Shown piece after piece: positions 1 to 13,395 of a DNA stretch of 64,000 bases (positions within the stretch are counted from its first letter, which is position 1; every line of letters begins with the position of its first letter). Under the pieces are notes generated by a model. It was not told the origin of the DNA. It did no database searches and saw nothing but the letters and a program-made list of their open reading frames with translations. This DNA is from Tetranychus cinnabarinus. Its lineage: Eukaryota; Arthropoda; Arachnida; Trombidiformes; Tetranychidae. The stretch lies in contig WHVY01000006.1 of the NCBI GenBank assembly GCA_022266195.1, positions 868,001-932,000 of the forward strand. Direction: 5' to 3'. The translations under genes and the position numbers were made by a program.

Positions 1-1068
1 CTTCAGGTTCTTCATTTAGAGGATAATTTTATTTCTGATTATGCTGTCTGGTCACTCAACTACAATCAACATTTAATGGTTGTCCATATTTCAAATAATC
101 TGTGGTCCTGTCGGTGTGATTTTGTTTCACGATTACGTGATTGGATGAGAAACGAGGCTGCCTATGTGAAAGATAAAGATACAATTAGATGTCATTACAA
201 TAATACAACAATAGGTCCATTTATTTGGCAATTAAATTCATCTAAGTGCACCAATTACAGTGATATAAGTAATCATCGTGGTTTGATTGATTCACATGGT
301 GGTTTTAGTGGTGGTAACAGTGTTGTGATCGGCGGTTCATTATCAAGAGAAGGTTCACCTTCAACCTTTGCTAATGAAGTTTCTTTCTTCCAAAACTCTT
401 TGGTTCAAAGTTATATGCCTCTGACCATTGGATTGATAGCTGGTATTGTGGCTATCATTTTAATCATCGTTCTCATCACCATTTACCATAAAGAAATTAA
501 AGTATGGATCTATTCCAATTATGGATTTAGATTTTTCCAAAAGTCACATTACCCACCAGAAACAGAGCGATTGTTTGATGGATTTGTTTCATATTGTAAA
601 AAAGACGAAGCTTTTATATCACAAATATTGGCTCCAGAATTGGAGTGCGGTCATCCACCATACCGTTTGTGCCTTCGTTACCGTGACCTTCCAGTTACTG
701 AGTACGTCGCCGAAGCCATATCCGAGGCCATTGAATCCTCCCATCGGACCATAATACTATTGTCTGATCAATATTATAAATCAGATTCGTGTCATTTTGA
801 ACTTAAAGTTGCCCACCAAGAATGCCAAGTGAATCTTAACCACAAGATAATTGTTGTGGTTTTGGATAAGAATAGTTTAAATCATTTGGATGCTGATTCC
901 AAATTATGTATCCGTTCATCACCAATCATTCATTGGGGCGATCGTCGATTCTGGGAGAAGTTAAGATACGCCATGCCGCCCGGTCGAGGGCTTAGTAAAC
1001 CACTTAATTGTCCTGACGTAAGGGCAAGTATAGATTTCAAAAGAGCCATCAACTTACATGCTGTGTAA
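1..1068 (+). CDS. Toll-like receptor, Toll-6/7/8 class, C-terminal part (5' partial)
   Basis: Single-pass cell-surface receptor that signals through a cytoplasmic TIR domain; family members act in innate immunity and in cell-contact patterning. The reading frame is open from base 1, so the N-terminus and most leucine-rich repeats lie upstream. In the 355 visible residues: the last LRR (about 1-30); an LRR C-terminal cap with four cysteines at 37, 39, 64 and 83 (C-x-C-x24-C-x18-C); possible N-glycosylation sites near 67, 79 and 85; a membrane helix at about 139-162; a juxtamembrane stretch KEIKVWIYSNYGFRFF typical of the class; and a TIR domain at about 190-325. TIR box 1 is FDGFVSYC, box 2 is LCLRYRDLPVTEY and box 3 is FWEKLRYAM. 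In box 2 the usual glycine after the BB-loop proline is missing (PVT instead of PG or PVG). The tail after the TIR is only about 30 residues, with no long C-terminal extension. No intron is seen. Class assignment is from remembered motifs; Toll-6, Toll-7 and Tollo cannot be separated here. Confidence 0.95.
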   Translation, partial: LQVLHLEDNFISDYAVWSLNYNQHLMVVHISNNLWSCRCDFVSRLRDWMRNEAAYVKDKDTIRCHYNNTTIGPFIWQLNSSKCTNYSDISNHRGLIDSHGGFSGGNSVVIGGSLSREGSPSTFANEVSFFQNSLVQSYMPLTIGLIAGIVAIILIIVLITIYHKEIKVWIYSNYGFRFFQKSHYPPETERLFDGFVSYCKKDEAFISQILAPELECGHPPYRLCLRYRDLPVTEYVAEAISEAIESSHRTIILLSDQYYKSDSCHFELKVAHQECQVNLNHKIIVVVLDKNSLNHLDADSKLCIRSSPIIHWGDRRFWEKLRYAMPPGRGLSKPLNCPDVRASIDFKRAINLHAV

Positions 1069-1086
1069 ATATTTCGTTGTACATAA

Positions 1087-1092
1087 AATAAA
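1087..1092 (+). promoter_or_regulatory. polyadenylation signal AATAAA of the Toll-like receptor gene
   Basis: A canonical AATAAA lies 19 bases after the TAA stop and is followed by a T-rich run, as expected for a cleavage region. This would give a very short 3' UTR. A second AATAAA at 1259-1264 could serve as a distal site. The motif is common by chance in DNA this AT-rich, so use of either site is inferred. Confidence 0.5.
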
Positions 1093-4000
1093 TATAATTT
1101 TTTTTGTTGCCTTTGAATTAAGAATTTAGTTTTTCACTAAAAATTATTTATACCTTTTCGTGTCCACAAAAAAAGCAAGTAAAATAACTAACCTTTACTT
1201 CACTTTAAACACATTAATTAGCTTAAATTATATACCAACCAAAACAGTCCGTATTATAAATAAATGCCAAACATTACAAACAATTTCAAGTGACAGTTTA
1301 TCATTCAATCCTATTATGATGACGTGATTACATCTCATTTTAAATTAACTCATTCCATTGATACAATTACAGTGCCAAGACAAATTAATCAAAAAAACAA
1401 GGAAACAAAATTTGATTAATAAAAACAATTTTCATGTTACACATCTATTTGTTCAATGGCAACAATTTAATCTTTCATCTCAATGGTGTGATACATTGAA
1501 CCTGGTTAGTAGCCAAAATTTACCACATTGGGTTAACAATGGATCAACTGTAGACCAACAATTGACTTGGATAATCATTTTGATTCAAAATGTTTCTCTT
1601 AAGATTGTCAAAGTTGATTATAAACTGCAAGATTAATAATAAGGTTCAAAAATAGGCTGGTAATTGTCCTGTCCAGGTAAGATTATGTACTTTACCAAGA
1701 AAAAGAAGCTGCAAGACAAAAGAGGAAAATCGGAAAAGAAAAAAGTATAATTAATAAAGTAATTAGTAAAACAGTTAAATGTTATTCATATTAAACATGA
1801 AAGCAAACTGTATCCTGATATACAGATGCACGTATAAATGTTGGACACTAACTGATCTTTTTAGGGAAACATTATCATTTACTAATTTGATTCAAATTTG
1901 ATCAAAGCTTGTTTCAGCTTTTCTCATGAGAAACCTTCATGATCATGTAAGTTGACAGATATATTTATACATTAAAGGTACAACAGACAGTCGGTTAGAC
2001 AGTGACTACTCCAAGTTATACATTTATTGAAAGAAAAGAAAGAGAATGTGAAAAGTAGGAATGACTGAAGAGGGTAACATTTTAAGGTGTCCATGTGAGG
2101 CACTGTCTTGATTAAATTTGACAACAAGACACCCCACAGGTTATATTGCAAGGTAAATGAAAAATGGAACTAGTTAGACAGAGAAAGACAGAAGGTGAGT
2201 TGTTTTTTCAACGTTGATACACTTGAAAAATTACCGAAACAAGGGAAAGAGAGGATAATTTGAAAGACAGGGATTAGTAGTGTGATGAATTGCTAGACAA
2301 AAACAGACAGGTAAACAGAGAGAGGAAATAAAGGTAAAAGAGAGAGAAGAGATTAATAGAAAGAAGATTGAAATTGGTCAGAAAGAGAGGAAAGATGGAT
2401 GAATAAAAGTTACATTGAAAACAATGAAAAACGCGTAATGTTAATGTTGCAAAGTAATAAGTAAAGGTATTAGAATAATAAAGTAATAACTTTAAGGTAA
2501 GATTTATTTGTTTCTACCTTGTTTCTTGGGGTTTCACTGTGATTATCATTTTTACTCATTTCTCACAATAATCTCATTAATGATGATGAATATGAAGATT
2601 AAAATGATAATTAAAATGATGATTAAAATCACATTTTTGTGAAACATTTTCTTTTCTTTCTGATTAATTTTATAATAAATATACATGTAAACATATCAAG
2701 AGCCAGTCAATGGACATACACCGTTATATGCATATAATATTATACATTTACTGATAACAGCAGCTTTTGATAAATGTTTACTAACCTTTTTAGTAGATAT
2801 TTTTACTTTCTATTCCAATCTGAAGCTTTGTCTGTTCAGTATTCAGTATATGTATACATGTATATTTATATTCGAGATGAGAAAGAAGATCACATTTAGA
2901 TATAATGTAATAAATACACTTCAAGATGCTCATGGTGATATAGATGATAATGAAGAAACTCGTTCACTGATACTTAACGGCTTGACTTTGCTTTCATCTT
3001 TTTCAATTGCTTATTATTACTTTATCCCAGCTTTTTCATTCCTTTTCCTCTTTTCCCATATTGAATTCAGTTGCTGGACATCACCATCTTCAAGGGCTTC
3101 AACTATCTTCGATTATCAGCTGTAAATACATCATAATTTGCATTATATGAGCATTTTATTTGACCATTGGGTAGCAGTCTTTTTTGTTATGTGTCTAAAG
3201 GTCGGCCAGGCTTTCTGTTATCAACTGGAAAGATGGAAAGTTCATGAATGATATGAATATTGAATGAATGGAGAGGAGGAAGAAGACGCCGTTGATGATA
3301 ATCTTGGTGATGATAATGAGCAGTAACAGTAACAAAAAAGAGGAAAGTTATCAAGTCTGGACTTTTTAACTGTCATTGACTTTGATTGACCAAAATATGA
3401 ATCTTTTATTCCATGAATCTTCAAGGCAAAGTTTCTTTATCTTTTTTCCTCTTTAGTTTCTCCTTTGAATCTTCTGAATGGTTCTGTACAAAATAGACAA
3501 AAGGCTAAAATAAGTTTTACTGAATTAATGATATTGAAGAGTAAACGAATATCAAAGTCTGAATTAAACAAAAAAACCAAGATTCATTGCTGGTTAAGAG
3601 TGTGATTGACAAAAAAGTAAAGGTTGGAGGACAACTAACAAAAATGTTCAATGTGCTTCAATATTATCATTAAAAGCTATTATTATGACCTAAAAAAGAT
3701 TGTATTCATAAAGCTTTTTTTTATGTTCGAGTTGTTGTCTTCAAGTTTTACTTTTTTTTCTCAATCGCTGTTGTTATTACTCACTCTCTTCCTGATTTCA
3801 TTGAATGTTTAGTTTGTTTTTTATCATTACCATTAAATGATAATCATTATCATTATGTTCATCATCAGAATAACCATTTTGAATTGTAAATTTTCTTTGA
3901 AGTACAAAAAAACTTGATTGGGTTTGCATTCATGATGATGTGGTTTCATTCAACGGTAATAATAACTGTTCACTTGATCCATCAATGAATTACAATTGCT

Positions 4001-7000
4001 TTTGGGAAGAACCATAGAAAGGGTTAAATTAAAGGAAAATAATCAACATGGAAATTTGTTTAATCAACCAATCTGACCATGAAACTAACCATGCTAAGAA
4101 TAAAAAATGAATATTCCAAGTTACGTTTCCTCCAATACAAAAGTCAACAACAGCTTCAACTTTTTTTCCTCCAAAAAAAGAGGTTTTACTTTTCTTTGCC
4201 AGTGCATTATTGAGTTAAATCGTCTATAATTTACATAAAATTGATACCAACTGCATCGACAATCAGATGGGATTGGAAACCTTAAAAGAAAAGTAAGAAG
4301 ATAAGATGAGTAGTAATATAAAAATGGAAAAGTTGAAGCGAAAAGAGGTAAAAAGAAATGAATTGACAGACTCCGTGAAAACAGTGACATGGCCTGAAAC
4401 AAAATGAAAAAAATAATGAAAGAGACAGAGGATGATGAAAAGGTAAACAAAAGATGACGATACTTCGTCAAAATTATGTTTAGTGAAACAAACAATCATG
4501 GAATAGAAAAAAGAAGAAAAAAAACAGGTAAATATTCAGGTAAAAGTTGAGCTTTTACATAAGGAATTTAAGAAACCAGTAAAAAGGAAAGAAAGAAAAG
4601 AGAGGGAAAGCAGGTATAAAAATGATGATGAAGATAATGATGAAATGAGCATACGATGAGAGAAAGAAAAACTATGGCGAAACAAAGGAAGAGTGGTTCC
4701 TCCCAAAATCCGGTTTTTCTCACTCAAGTCAATCCAGATAAATTATTTTGATTGTTGGATAAAATTTGGGTAAACCTTACTTAAGAATGGTGGAATAGAT
4801 GAAAGAGTAAGAAATAAAAGCTAGAAAGTGAGAGAGAGAGAGATGATGATGATGGTGGTGGTGGTGATGGTGAAGATGAAGATGGTGAAAATGAGAAAAA
4901 CAAGAAAAAGCAAAGAGAATTGCTGTAATTTCTGAGATACCTTGGATAAGTTTGTTTCTCCCTCTTTTTACATCTTATCCTTTCTCTTTCTCTTTCTCTT
5001 CTTTTCTTCTTCTCATCTACTCAATCAACCCTGAATACACCCTGTGAGTTGATTGCTTTAACAAGACTCGACAGTGATTTAGATGTACTTATGTATTTAT
5101 AAGTATGATGAGATTTCCCATGAATTTTCTTGTAATCAACTGAATTTTTAAGCGCGCGAGAGAGAAATGAAGATTATATGATGATAAATTGGTATAAAAG
5201 GGGAAAAAGATGAGAGTAAGAGAGGAGAAAAGGTGAAGATAATAGTTGAAGAGAAGATGAATAAGCTAATGTTGTTCTCATTGGAAGTAGCAAGTTTATC
5301 CTCATTACCATCATCATCAAAATCAAACTTCAGTCTTCAGTGTAACAATGAAATCAACAGACGCCAACGTAACCATCTGAAAAGTATAGCGTATGAACCA
5401 TCGATAGAATAATGGATCCAAATAATGGAAATTTGCTTTAAAATTTGCTCTTGTGCAAAGATAAATAGAGTTGATATAAAGGTCATGATGCCATTGAAAT
5501 TTGTGTGTTCTCAATTTGCTTGTTTTTTCCATTCCTTTCTTTACTTTTTCTTCTTCTTGAGTTGTCAGAATTTTCAGTTGGTCAAGATTGATGGTTACTT
5601 GGATTCTGATTGTTGACTGTTGTTGTGGTTTACAGTTTTACAGGAGTGTCACAAAAATTTTCATTCAATTAAGTGTAAACTTGGAAAGTTAACTTTGAGC
5701 TGAGGCTTGAAATTTGTTGCTGTTGCGTGTTTACGTTTGTTCATGTTCATGTTGATGTTCAAGTTAAAATTGTTGTTGTTGATGTTAATGTTGACGATGA
5801 TGATTTTGAAGTTTGTTTCGTTTTCTTTTTTATATCTTTCTCTTTCCTTCTTTTCTTTCCTTGATCTTCCATTCTTTATCAGTGTACCAAGTGATTCTTA
5901 AGAATTTGGAATTTCACATTTTTTGGTGTCTAAATGATTGATAATCAGTTTTTCTTTACAGTATCATGGATTGTCTACAATTAGCTGAGCCAAGCGGAAA
6001 TTAGCAACCACAAATTGTACTAATAGCCTTTGAATATGTGAATGTGTGTGTTTTCACTCTCACTGTGTTCAATCTTTTCGCCTTTTCCTCCTCGCCATCT
6101 TCCTATCTCTTTTTTGTCTTTTCCTTCTTTTTTTCTTTGGTTCAGTGAGATGGAATAAAATTAGACGTTGGAAGCTACAATTTGCTGAAAAAACATTCTC
6201 AAATAGATTCATTCATCAGAAACATGAACCCATAGAATGATGTCAAGCAAAAACCAGGCTTTTCTTTTTTATCCTCACACATCTATTGAGTCGTCCTTTT
6301 TTCTCACTTTTCATGTTAAAGGCTAAAATGGCTGCTAATTTTCCAGTAAAAACATCTCGATCTTGTCGTTAACGGTGATGAAGTCCAAATTTTCTTATAA
6401 TAATAATAATTATATTAATGATCACAATGAAAGTTGGATAGCATGTAACTGTGGTTGTTGTATTCACGTTGCTCTCGAACAGGAGAACCGCAAAAGGATC
6501 TTCTTCAAGCTCCACTGGTCAGGTCACGTTTTGTCCATATGAGTTAAATCACCAAGGCCAAAGGACAGATAGATGAAAGCTGTAAAATACAGTTTGCGAC
6601 CGTCAAGTTTCATATTACTTTTTGCATAATAGCAAAGGAGACAAAATTCTTGTAACCTAAAGTCTTTAAAATGATTAATACATTCTTGTGTCTTTGCTAT
6701 TCGCGTTTCCAGCTCGTCTTCCCATCAACCCAACGAGATTTGCTTCCTTCATTCCGGTTGAACTGCAAAATTGGATGATAATTACCCTTAAACATTAGTT
6801 TATCTATTGAAATTGACTGCAAAAAAGGACAAAAAATATATGTATCAACTTACATTTGAGTTGAGCTTTCCTCTCTTCTTTCAGCAAAATGTTCAACTCA
6901 TCATTTGTTAACAAACTTCAATTAATGAAACAATGAAGTGGATCCGAGTAAAACAAAGTTTACAATGAAATGTTACCAAGCAGAAGATAGTTAATTAAAT

Positions 7001-8262
7001 TTTGTTTCCCAATGATTAGTACCAATTGTCTACTCTTAATTTTTGTGCAACACAAAACCAAAAAGACAACAAAAACAAAAGCATCAGAATAAACAAAAGT
7101 AAAATTAACGTATATACTGGATCATTTTCCTAGCAATATTTGCGAATTAAAGTTGCACTTTGATCAATGACAATACAAAATTGTTAAATTTTAAACCAAT
7201 CATGAATAATTGAACTAATTAAGTTAAATAATTGAAAACAAAAGATAGATTTTAAATAAAAATACAAAAGATTTATACTGATATTAATTAACCATTAAGT
7301 GACAAGTGGCTCTAGATTTGAAAGCGGCAAAAAGGATTAACTGTATCAGCTGGAAGCTGTTAAAGCGGTAAAATTGTTTAGCGGTTTTTTCACAATTTAC
7401 AATTGTAGCTTCAATTAATTCTTGTTTTGCTATTTTGTTATTTTGAGTTATTTATTGTTTATTTATAACTGTTTTTCAACATTTCTGTCTATTGCTTGAT
7501 TTTCATCCAGCTCAGTTAACATAACCCTTTTCATCCTGTTAAAGTAACCTTTAGAAACTATCATTTACCATTGGTTACCTTGTTTTTTTCATTTTATCTG
7601 AAAACATTTGAGAATGCATTTCATTCTCTCTCAACCTTAAATTATCATCATTTTAACCGTTTAACTTTGTAACATGATATCAAAGACTCAAATTGATTCT
7701 TGCAATAATAACTTGAATCTTGTTGCATCTTAACTCACCGTTAACCCAAGCTTCGCAGCCTTAACCTTTACCTAGCTGAGTAGTTTTCATGTTTCCTTAC
7801 AAAGTTTAGTATTATTATTATAATTTTCATTCTAATTCTTATTCTTATCATCAACATTATCACCGTCATCAACTACAATAACAACAGACAACAAAAACAT
7901 CATCATCATGAGGTAGGTAATAATACATTCATTTCATGATCTCAGATTGCTCCTTGAAATCTTTGCATTAGCTTTTAATGTCTTATCATTTCAAAACAAA
8001 CAAAACTTTGACACCATCAATTTGATATTACCTGGCTAATGAGTTTCATTCAATCTGCAGATTTTCTCGATAATCGCAGTTAATAATCTTTATATTCTTT
8101 TTCCCATTTATCTAATATTTAGTAACTGGATATCAATGTGATTGTGATCTGGGCAAAAACAATGGTAAAGGAGAGGAAAGGATAAAAAAGATGAATGTAA
8201 AGTTAACCATGATTGGAAAAGTATCCACGGATCTTGTAAACACATTCACTAAATACATTTCT
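1093..8262. other. gene-poor stretch with polypurine and pyrimidine blocks
   Basis: No conserved coding sequence recognised. Short open frames are low complexity (Ser, Phe, Leu or Lys/Glu runs) and often overlap frames on the other strand. Purine-rich plus-strand blocks occur at about 2030-2420, 4270-4720 and 5150-5270, and a pyrimidine-rich block at about 4960-5025. The patch at about 6470-6560 and 6700-6770 is less AT-rich, but I could not match it to a known gene or RNA. Confidence 0.6.
4830..4887. repeat. compound microsatellite (GA)n-(GAT)n-(GGT)n
   Basis: A run of about seven GA units passes directly into four GAT units, then GGT units, then a degenerate GAAGAT/GGT tail. It lies inside a longer purine-biased stretch. 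This is simple-sequence DNA and no coding role is indicated. Confidence 0.85.
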
Positions 8263-11200
8263 CTACATTCTAATATCAAATGATGCGAAGTAATGATTTT
8301 CTCCCTGTTTTCGGTTTACATCATCATTTGCCAACAATAGCCATCTTAATGAATTGAAACGGACAAAATTGCCCATTGTTAAGTGAAAATGCCGAAAGCA
8401 TTGGATTTCATTGGTCAAAGTTACCCCATAAATACAGTGTATGATGGACAATGTTATTTTTTCACATGGATGATCGCTTTGATGCAAAGGAAAAAGGTTG
8501 AAATAAAAAAAGGCTTTAAGAACTGAAATAACTGGAAGAAAAGCTGATGTTAAAGGAAGGCAAAGAAAGAGAGGGAAATAAGAGGTAAAGTAAAGTAAAG
8601 AAACTGGCAAAGTTGATGATTTTTGCATCCGAGTTTTGAAGGAAAAATCACTTTTCCCATCATCAGATGACATCTTCTCCCGTTCCTTCTCATCTAGTTT
8701 CATCACCTAACCCAAAACATGTGATTAGTGAGCATATTCTTGGGAATACAGTTTTCCATTTTTAACAATCATCTTAAAAGAATCATCAGTCCATTTCTAA
8801 CTCTATGATACAAAATTGTTGCCCGAGGAAAAAGTTTCTTCTTATAAAAAAAAGCTCACATCTTTTAAAATCACAGACATAACCTAACACATAATCTGAG
8901 GACAAATTTTCTTCTTCTTCTTTAAAATGCAAAAGAGAGGAAGAAAATGATCGCTGAAAGGCTAACACCTTAAGCGATAGACACACAAACTACAGACGTT
9001 CACTTTATTCTATTAACTGTGAATCTTTTCATCATTTTCATCTTCCTCTTCATATGTCGTCCTTTATCAAATATTGTATCATAGGATATCTTTCTTGCCA
9101 TCTATTACTATTTTGGAAAGAAAGGAAAAATGATGAAAAAGAAATTTTGTTATCAAATTTGACTGTTATCTGATTTATACATATATATATATTTAGATAA
9201 ATGTAATATAATTTTGGATAACATTTTTCATCCTCCTAATCACCATTAGTTGTTATAACTTTTAACATGTACTCCTTCAATTATCATCATCTTCATTTCT
9301 CTCCTTTCTTTCAAACAGGAAAAAGCAACAACAGCAACCCAAACAACCACATGAACAAGAGAAAAACCAAGGAAAAGAAACAATTCTCCCCTCAAGCCAC
9401 CGGATAGCCAAGGAATCTTCTTCTTTCCTCCAATTTATCTGGTCTTTTCAATCCTGATTCCACTCTATTTCATCAATAATTTTTCATTCTCCATTTTCTG
9501 ACTTCTCATCCTTTTCCCTTTTCTACTCCTCTTATTTCAACCTCCAACATCATCATCATCACTATCATCACAGCATTCATTTTAACCTCTCCCTCCTACT
9601 AACTCAATGATATTTTACACCTCGTACATTGAATTTCCTTATTGTCTTTTACAGCTACATAAGTCTCACAAGAAAGTTCAATAGATTTGTTATAACTGGC
9701 CACTTGAGGCTCATTGATCTGATGCATACACATACATACAAAAATATCGCCTCTTCATCCTCCTTCGCCTCCTCCATTTCTCTCTTTCTCTTCTTTCTTT
9801 CTGCATATCAAGCGCATAAATTTTTTCTCACTTCTTACTCTTCGCCCTCTTAATCTTCTCTCTTCATCTCTCTTCATCTTCTTTCCTCTTCTTATATTTT
9901 GTCTACACTTTAGAGTCAAAGTGGTGCTTCTCATCTTTCCCAATGTTCAACGATAGATTGCTTGTTATCCCCATAAGTCAAATTGACCTTGTTGATATGC
10001 GAATACGTGCTTCCTAAAATCTTTTGGTCTATTAAGGAGGAAAAGGCAGTGAAAATAAAAAGAAAAGAAAAAAAAAGAGGAGGAAAAATGAAGAAGAATC
10101 AAGGAGCAGCAGAAATTGAGCACACAGACTGTCTTATTGTACACTCCATGGTTATTTCCCTTGTGAACACATCGATCAAGAACTGGTAAATAGTTATTCC
10201 TGATACACTGACTGATCAGAAAGTCAACAATAGTCAGGCAATATCAGAAAATTTACTTTCTTGTTTTACTGTTTTTCACCATCTTATTTCAACAATAACT
10301 TACCATGTACACATTGAATGGACAATACACCGAGGCATTCACTTGATGATTACACATGCACACACATGCATTTTGAATAGTTCGGTCTTTTTTTACTAAT
10401 GTTTACTATTTTCTTTTGCTTTTCCTAGGATCCACAATCTTAACTTTCATCCATGATTGCATCTTCCATGTCAATCTAATCAAGGGCAATAAGAAAAAGA
10501 AAAGCAAGACTCTTGCATCCCAAAGATGTCCATCATTTTTCGTTATCGCCATTTTCGGGGTGTTTTCCCTCGTAAGAAAGCAAATAATTTAATGGTGGAA
10601 ACATTTACTTTTTTGTTGATTGTAAACCAATGTTGAGGTAATTAGATCTAACCATGTTAAACCCTCCAAGCCATATTTGCCTTGAAGGATGGAAAAATGT
10701 GAACCAAGATAAAAACTCAATCGACAATTATTTAACTAACAACTTTCAACTTTATTACAAAGCAAAGTATCATAAAAAACAACAAAATCATCAACAAATT
10801 ATAGATGTAAAAACTGAATCCTCAGGAGATACCATTGATGTAGGTGTTAATGGCAAAGGAATAGTCATGGTTGTACCTGAAGCCATGATAAGCCAGGAGT
10901 AAAAAAAACGAGTAAAATTCACAATGATGCTTATGGTTGCAACTTAAAGCTAACAAGACTAAGCAATGGAACCTTGGTTAAAGACGAAAACATGGAAAAG
11001 TAAATCATGTTTTAGAGCAAAAAAAGGTCTGGTTCATGTTGATAATCAACATGATTAAAGTCTGGTTCAAGAAAGAAGTCTTAAAGTTTCTGTGCCTCAT
11101 TGAATTTACCACTCCCTGGGTGATGGAGAAGATGAAAAAGGATAATCTCTTCATCATCTTCATCTCTTTACCTTACTTTCTCCTAATTTTACAACATTCA

Positions 11201-13367
11201 CCAGGAATGGAAATGGCAACAAGAAGAAGAAAAAACTTTATCCATAAAAGTTTAAACATTATTACATTAGTCTCAACTTGTTCAGGGATGAATCAAAGCT
11301 ACAATCAAATTTTACCTCATTGGATAATTAGATAACACCAATTGGATAATTTGTCAAGATAAGTTGTAAATATTTCTTCCTTTTTCTCTTCCAAATCAAA
11401 TTACATTTCATTTTATGTATTTGGTACCTTCAATAGTTAATTGTTGGTAATAATGGCAAACAGTCAATTTGATATTATAATGATGATGACATTATTATTA
11501 CTTGTAGCTACTAATCAAGTTGATCAAGTTTTTGTCCAAATTTTTCATTTGAAACAAAATATTATTTTTTTTCACTAAAAATCTTGATCAACTTGATACA
11601 TGTATAAATAGCAATTCATCAAATGATAATAGTTATTCAATCCTTGATTCAGATAATCTCAAACCTCTTAAATCATTCTTATTTTTACTTTCTCTCATTA
11701 TTATCATTACTATTTTATTATTATTATTTCTCATCCTCATCTTTATCTCATCCAACTACAGCAATCAACTCAACAAGAAACCTGTTATTTCCACTACAAA
11801 GCTCATTTTCTCACAAGGATGAAGGAATCAATTTTTGGCTTGACCAACATCTTGAACTTTTGCTGCTGCCTTCACACTAAACACGTTATGTTATTATCAT
11901 TAATAATTGGAATAACCTTTCCTTCATCTTCACCATCAGACATCAGACCAAAATACTATCATCTTGAATGGTAAAATATTTTCACTTTTCATTTTTTCTC
12001 ATTGAGAAAAAGGTAAAGGAGAGAGAAAAATTGAAATTATTAACTTATAATCACACGAAAATACGAATTGTGATTTAATCATTTTTCTCGGGCGAGGTTA
12101 CTTTTCAAAATTTTCACCTTTCGTTTTCTCAATTGAATCCAATCTGAAAACCATATTATTATCATTTTCATTATCATTCTAAACCATTCACATTTCTTGC
12201 AGTGTCTAAAAAGTAAAGGTGGCAAATGGCTAAAGGAACCTCAAAAAAGGAACCGTAAATCAGGCGAAATTTAAAATGTGAATTTATCCCAAAAAATGAA
12301 ATTCATTTTGAAAATTATACAAATTGACTATGAAAATGCAAGTATGATAAGACGGTGAGAAATGTTGCTTTCAAGTAAACATTTGGTAAACTCGGTTGTT
12401 TACTCAATGCAACCATTAATAGATGTTTAATTTTTGATTACAAATTCATTATAACTGATTAAATTGTATGTTTTTTTGTTCATTTTAACTTACCTTTTCT
12501 CTTTGTATGTTTAATTTCATTTTAGTAACCTTAAAGGAGGAAACCAAATTGAATTGAATCGTGATCACATTGAACGCTGTTTATTGTTCATTTCAAGTTG
12601 AGGTCAATGGTTAAAGATGAAAGGTTGCTTATTAATTGAAAAAATTTGAATGTAAAACACACTTCAAATTGATAATATAATGGAATATTTAATAACAATA
12701 ATAATAACATACTTATAAAGGTGAGTTTGTATAAAATGAGCAAAAGGCTGATCACTTATTTTACCTTTCACTTCTAACTCCCTTCTCTTACCTGGCCCAA
12801 TTTTTGGATCCACTATTGAGAGATTGAGCAAAATTATAATGATTATCATTTTATCTTATGATTATTATGATTATGAATAATTTTTTGATAAAAATACAAA
12901 CACCAAATTCAAATGATAGCAACATATAATTTAAGCTTTTCACTTTCATTTTTTCACTTTCAATCAAACACAATATTAATACTACTATTGTTAAACACTT
13001 TTACAGATTATCATTAGGATGTTGATGGAAAGTCAAAGGAGAGCAAAAAGTAAATTTGGATTCAATTTGGGACATTAAACGATGAAAATAGCAAAGAAAT
13101 TGTTCCTTACCTTAATAACGCTGAATATCATCATCATTGTGCTACTTTGAACGTTTTCTGGATCTCAATTTTTAAGTTTAAAGATTATTTCCTTCACCTT
13201 TCCATTGGAAATTTTCATCTCTATTCAAGTCATAATAGCCATCAACCATCATCATCATCAACAACAACAGCAACTTCAACACCACCACCTAAACTATTAA
13301 CAAACATTTGATTATATTGAGCTTCTAAAGATTAGGCGATTCCTTTGTAATTTATTTTACCATTTAA
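8263..13367. other. gene-poor stretch, pyrimidine-rich around 9.3-9.9 kb
   Basis: It includes a 147-codon minus-strand open frame (8263-8706) and an 82-codon plus-strand frame (10654-10902). Neither shows a domain, signal peptide or family resemblance that I recognise. A long pyrimidine-biased tract at about 9290-9930, made of TCTT, CTCC and CATCAT runs, and another at about 11670-11760 dominate the region. A short (AT)n run lies at about 9180-9192. No RNA gene recognised. Confidence 0.55.
13247..13290. repeat. (CAT)n-(CAA)n-like microsatellite
   Basis: ATC/CAT units are followed by CAA/CAG units and a short ACC run. The base-level pattern is unmistakable but imperfect. It sits about 80 bases left of the perfect palindrome at 13368-13395, and I see no functional link between the two. 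Confidence 0.75.
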
Positions 13368-13395
13368 AATGACCATAAATATATTTATGGTCATT
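13368..13395. repeat. perfect 28-base palindrome
   Basis: The left arm AATGACCATAAATA is followed with no spacer by its exact reverse complement, TATTTATGGTCATT. The match stops at both outer edges (A at 13367, C at 13396). It could form a 14-bp cruciform or hairpin arm or act as a dimeric binding site. It could also be a chance or replication-slippage product. No neighbouring gene assigns it a job. Confidence 0.9.

Noticed and set aside
4121..4495. 124-codon minus-strand frame with hydrophobic runs
   Set aside because: No ATG at its start, and it is the complement of a purine-rich block, giving Ser/Phe/Leu low complexity; a second frame overlaps it on the same strand.
8263..8706. 147-codon minus-strand frame, the longest after the receptor
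   Set aside because: ATG start, but no domain, no signal peptide at the N-terminus, and irregular Lys-rich, Phe-rich and mixed segments typical of chance frames in AT-rich DNA.
10654..10902. 82-codon plus-strand frame of fairly balanced composition
   Set aside because: No similarity or signal recognised, no plausible promoter or splice context beyond chance. Kept only as a weak possibility.
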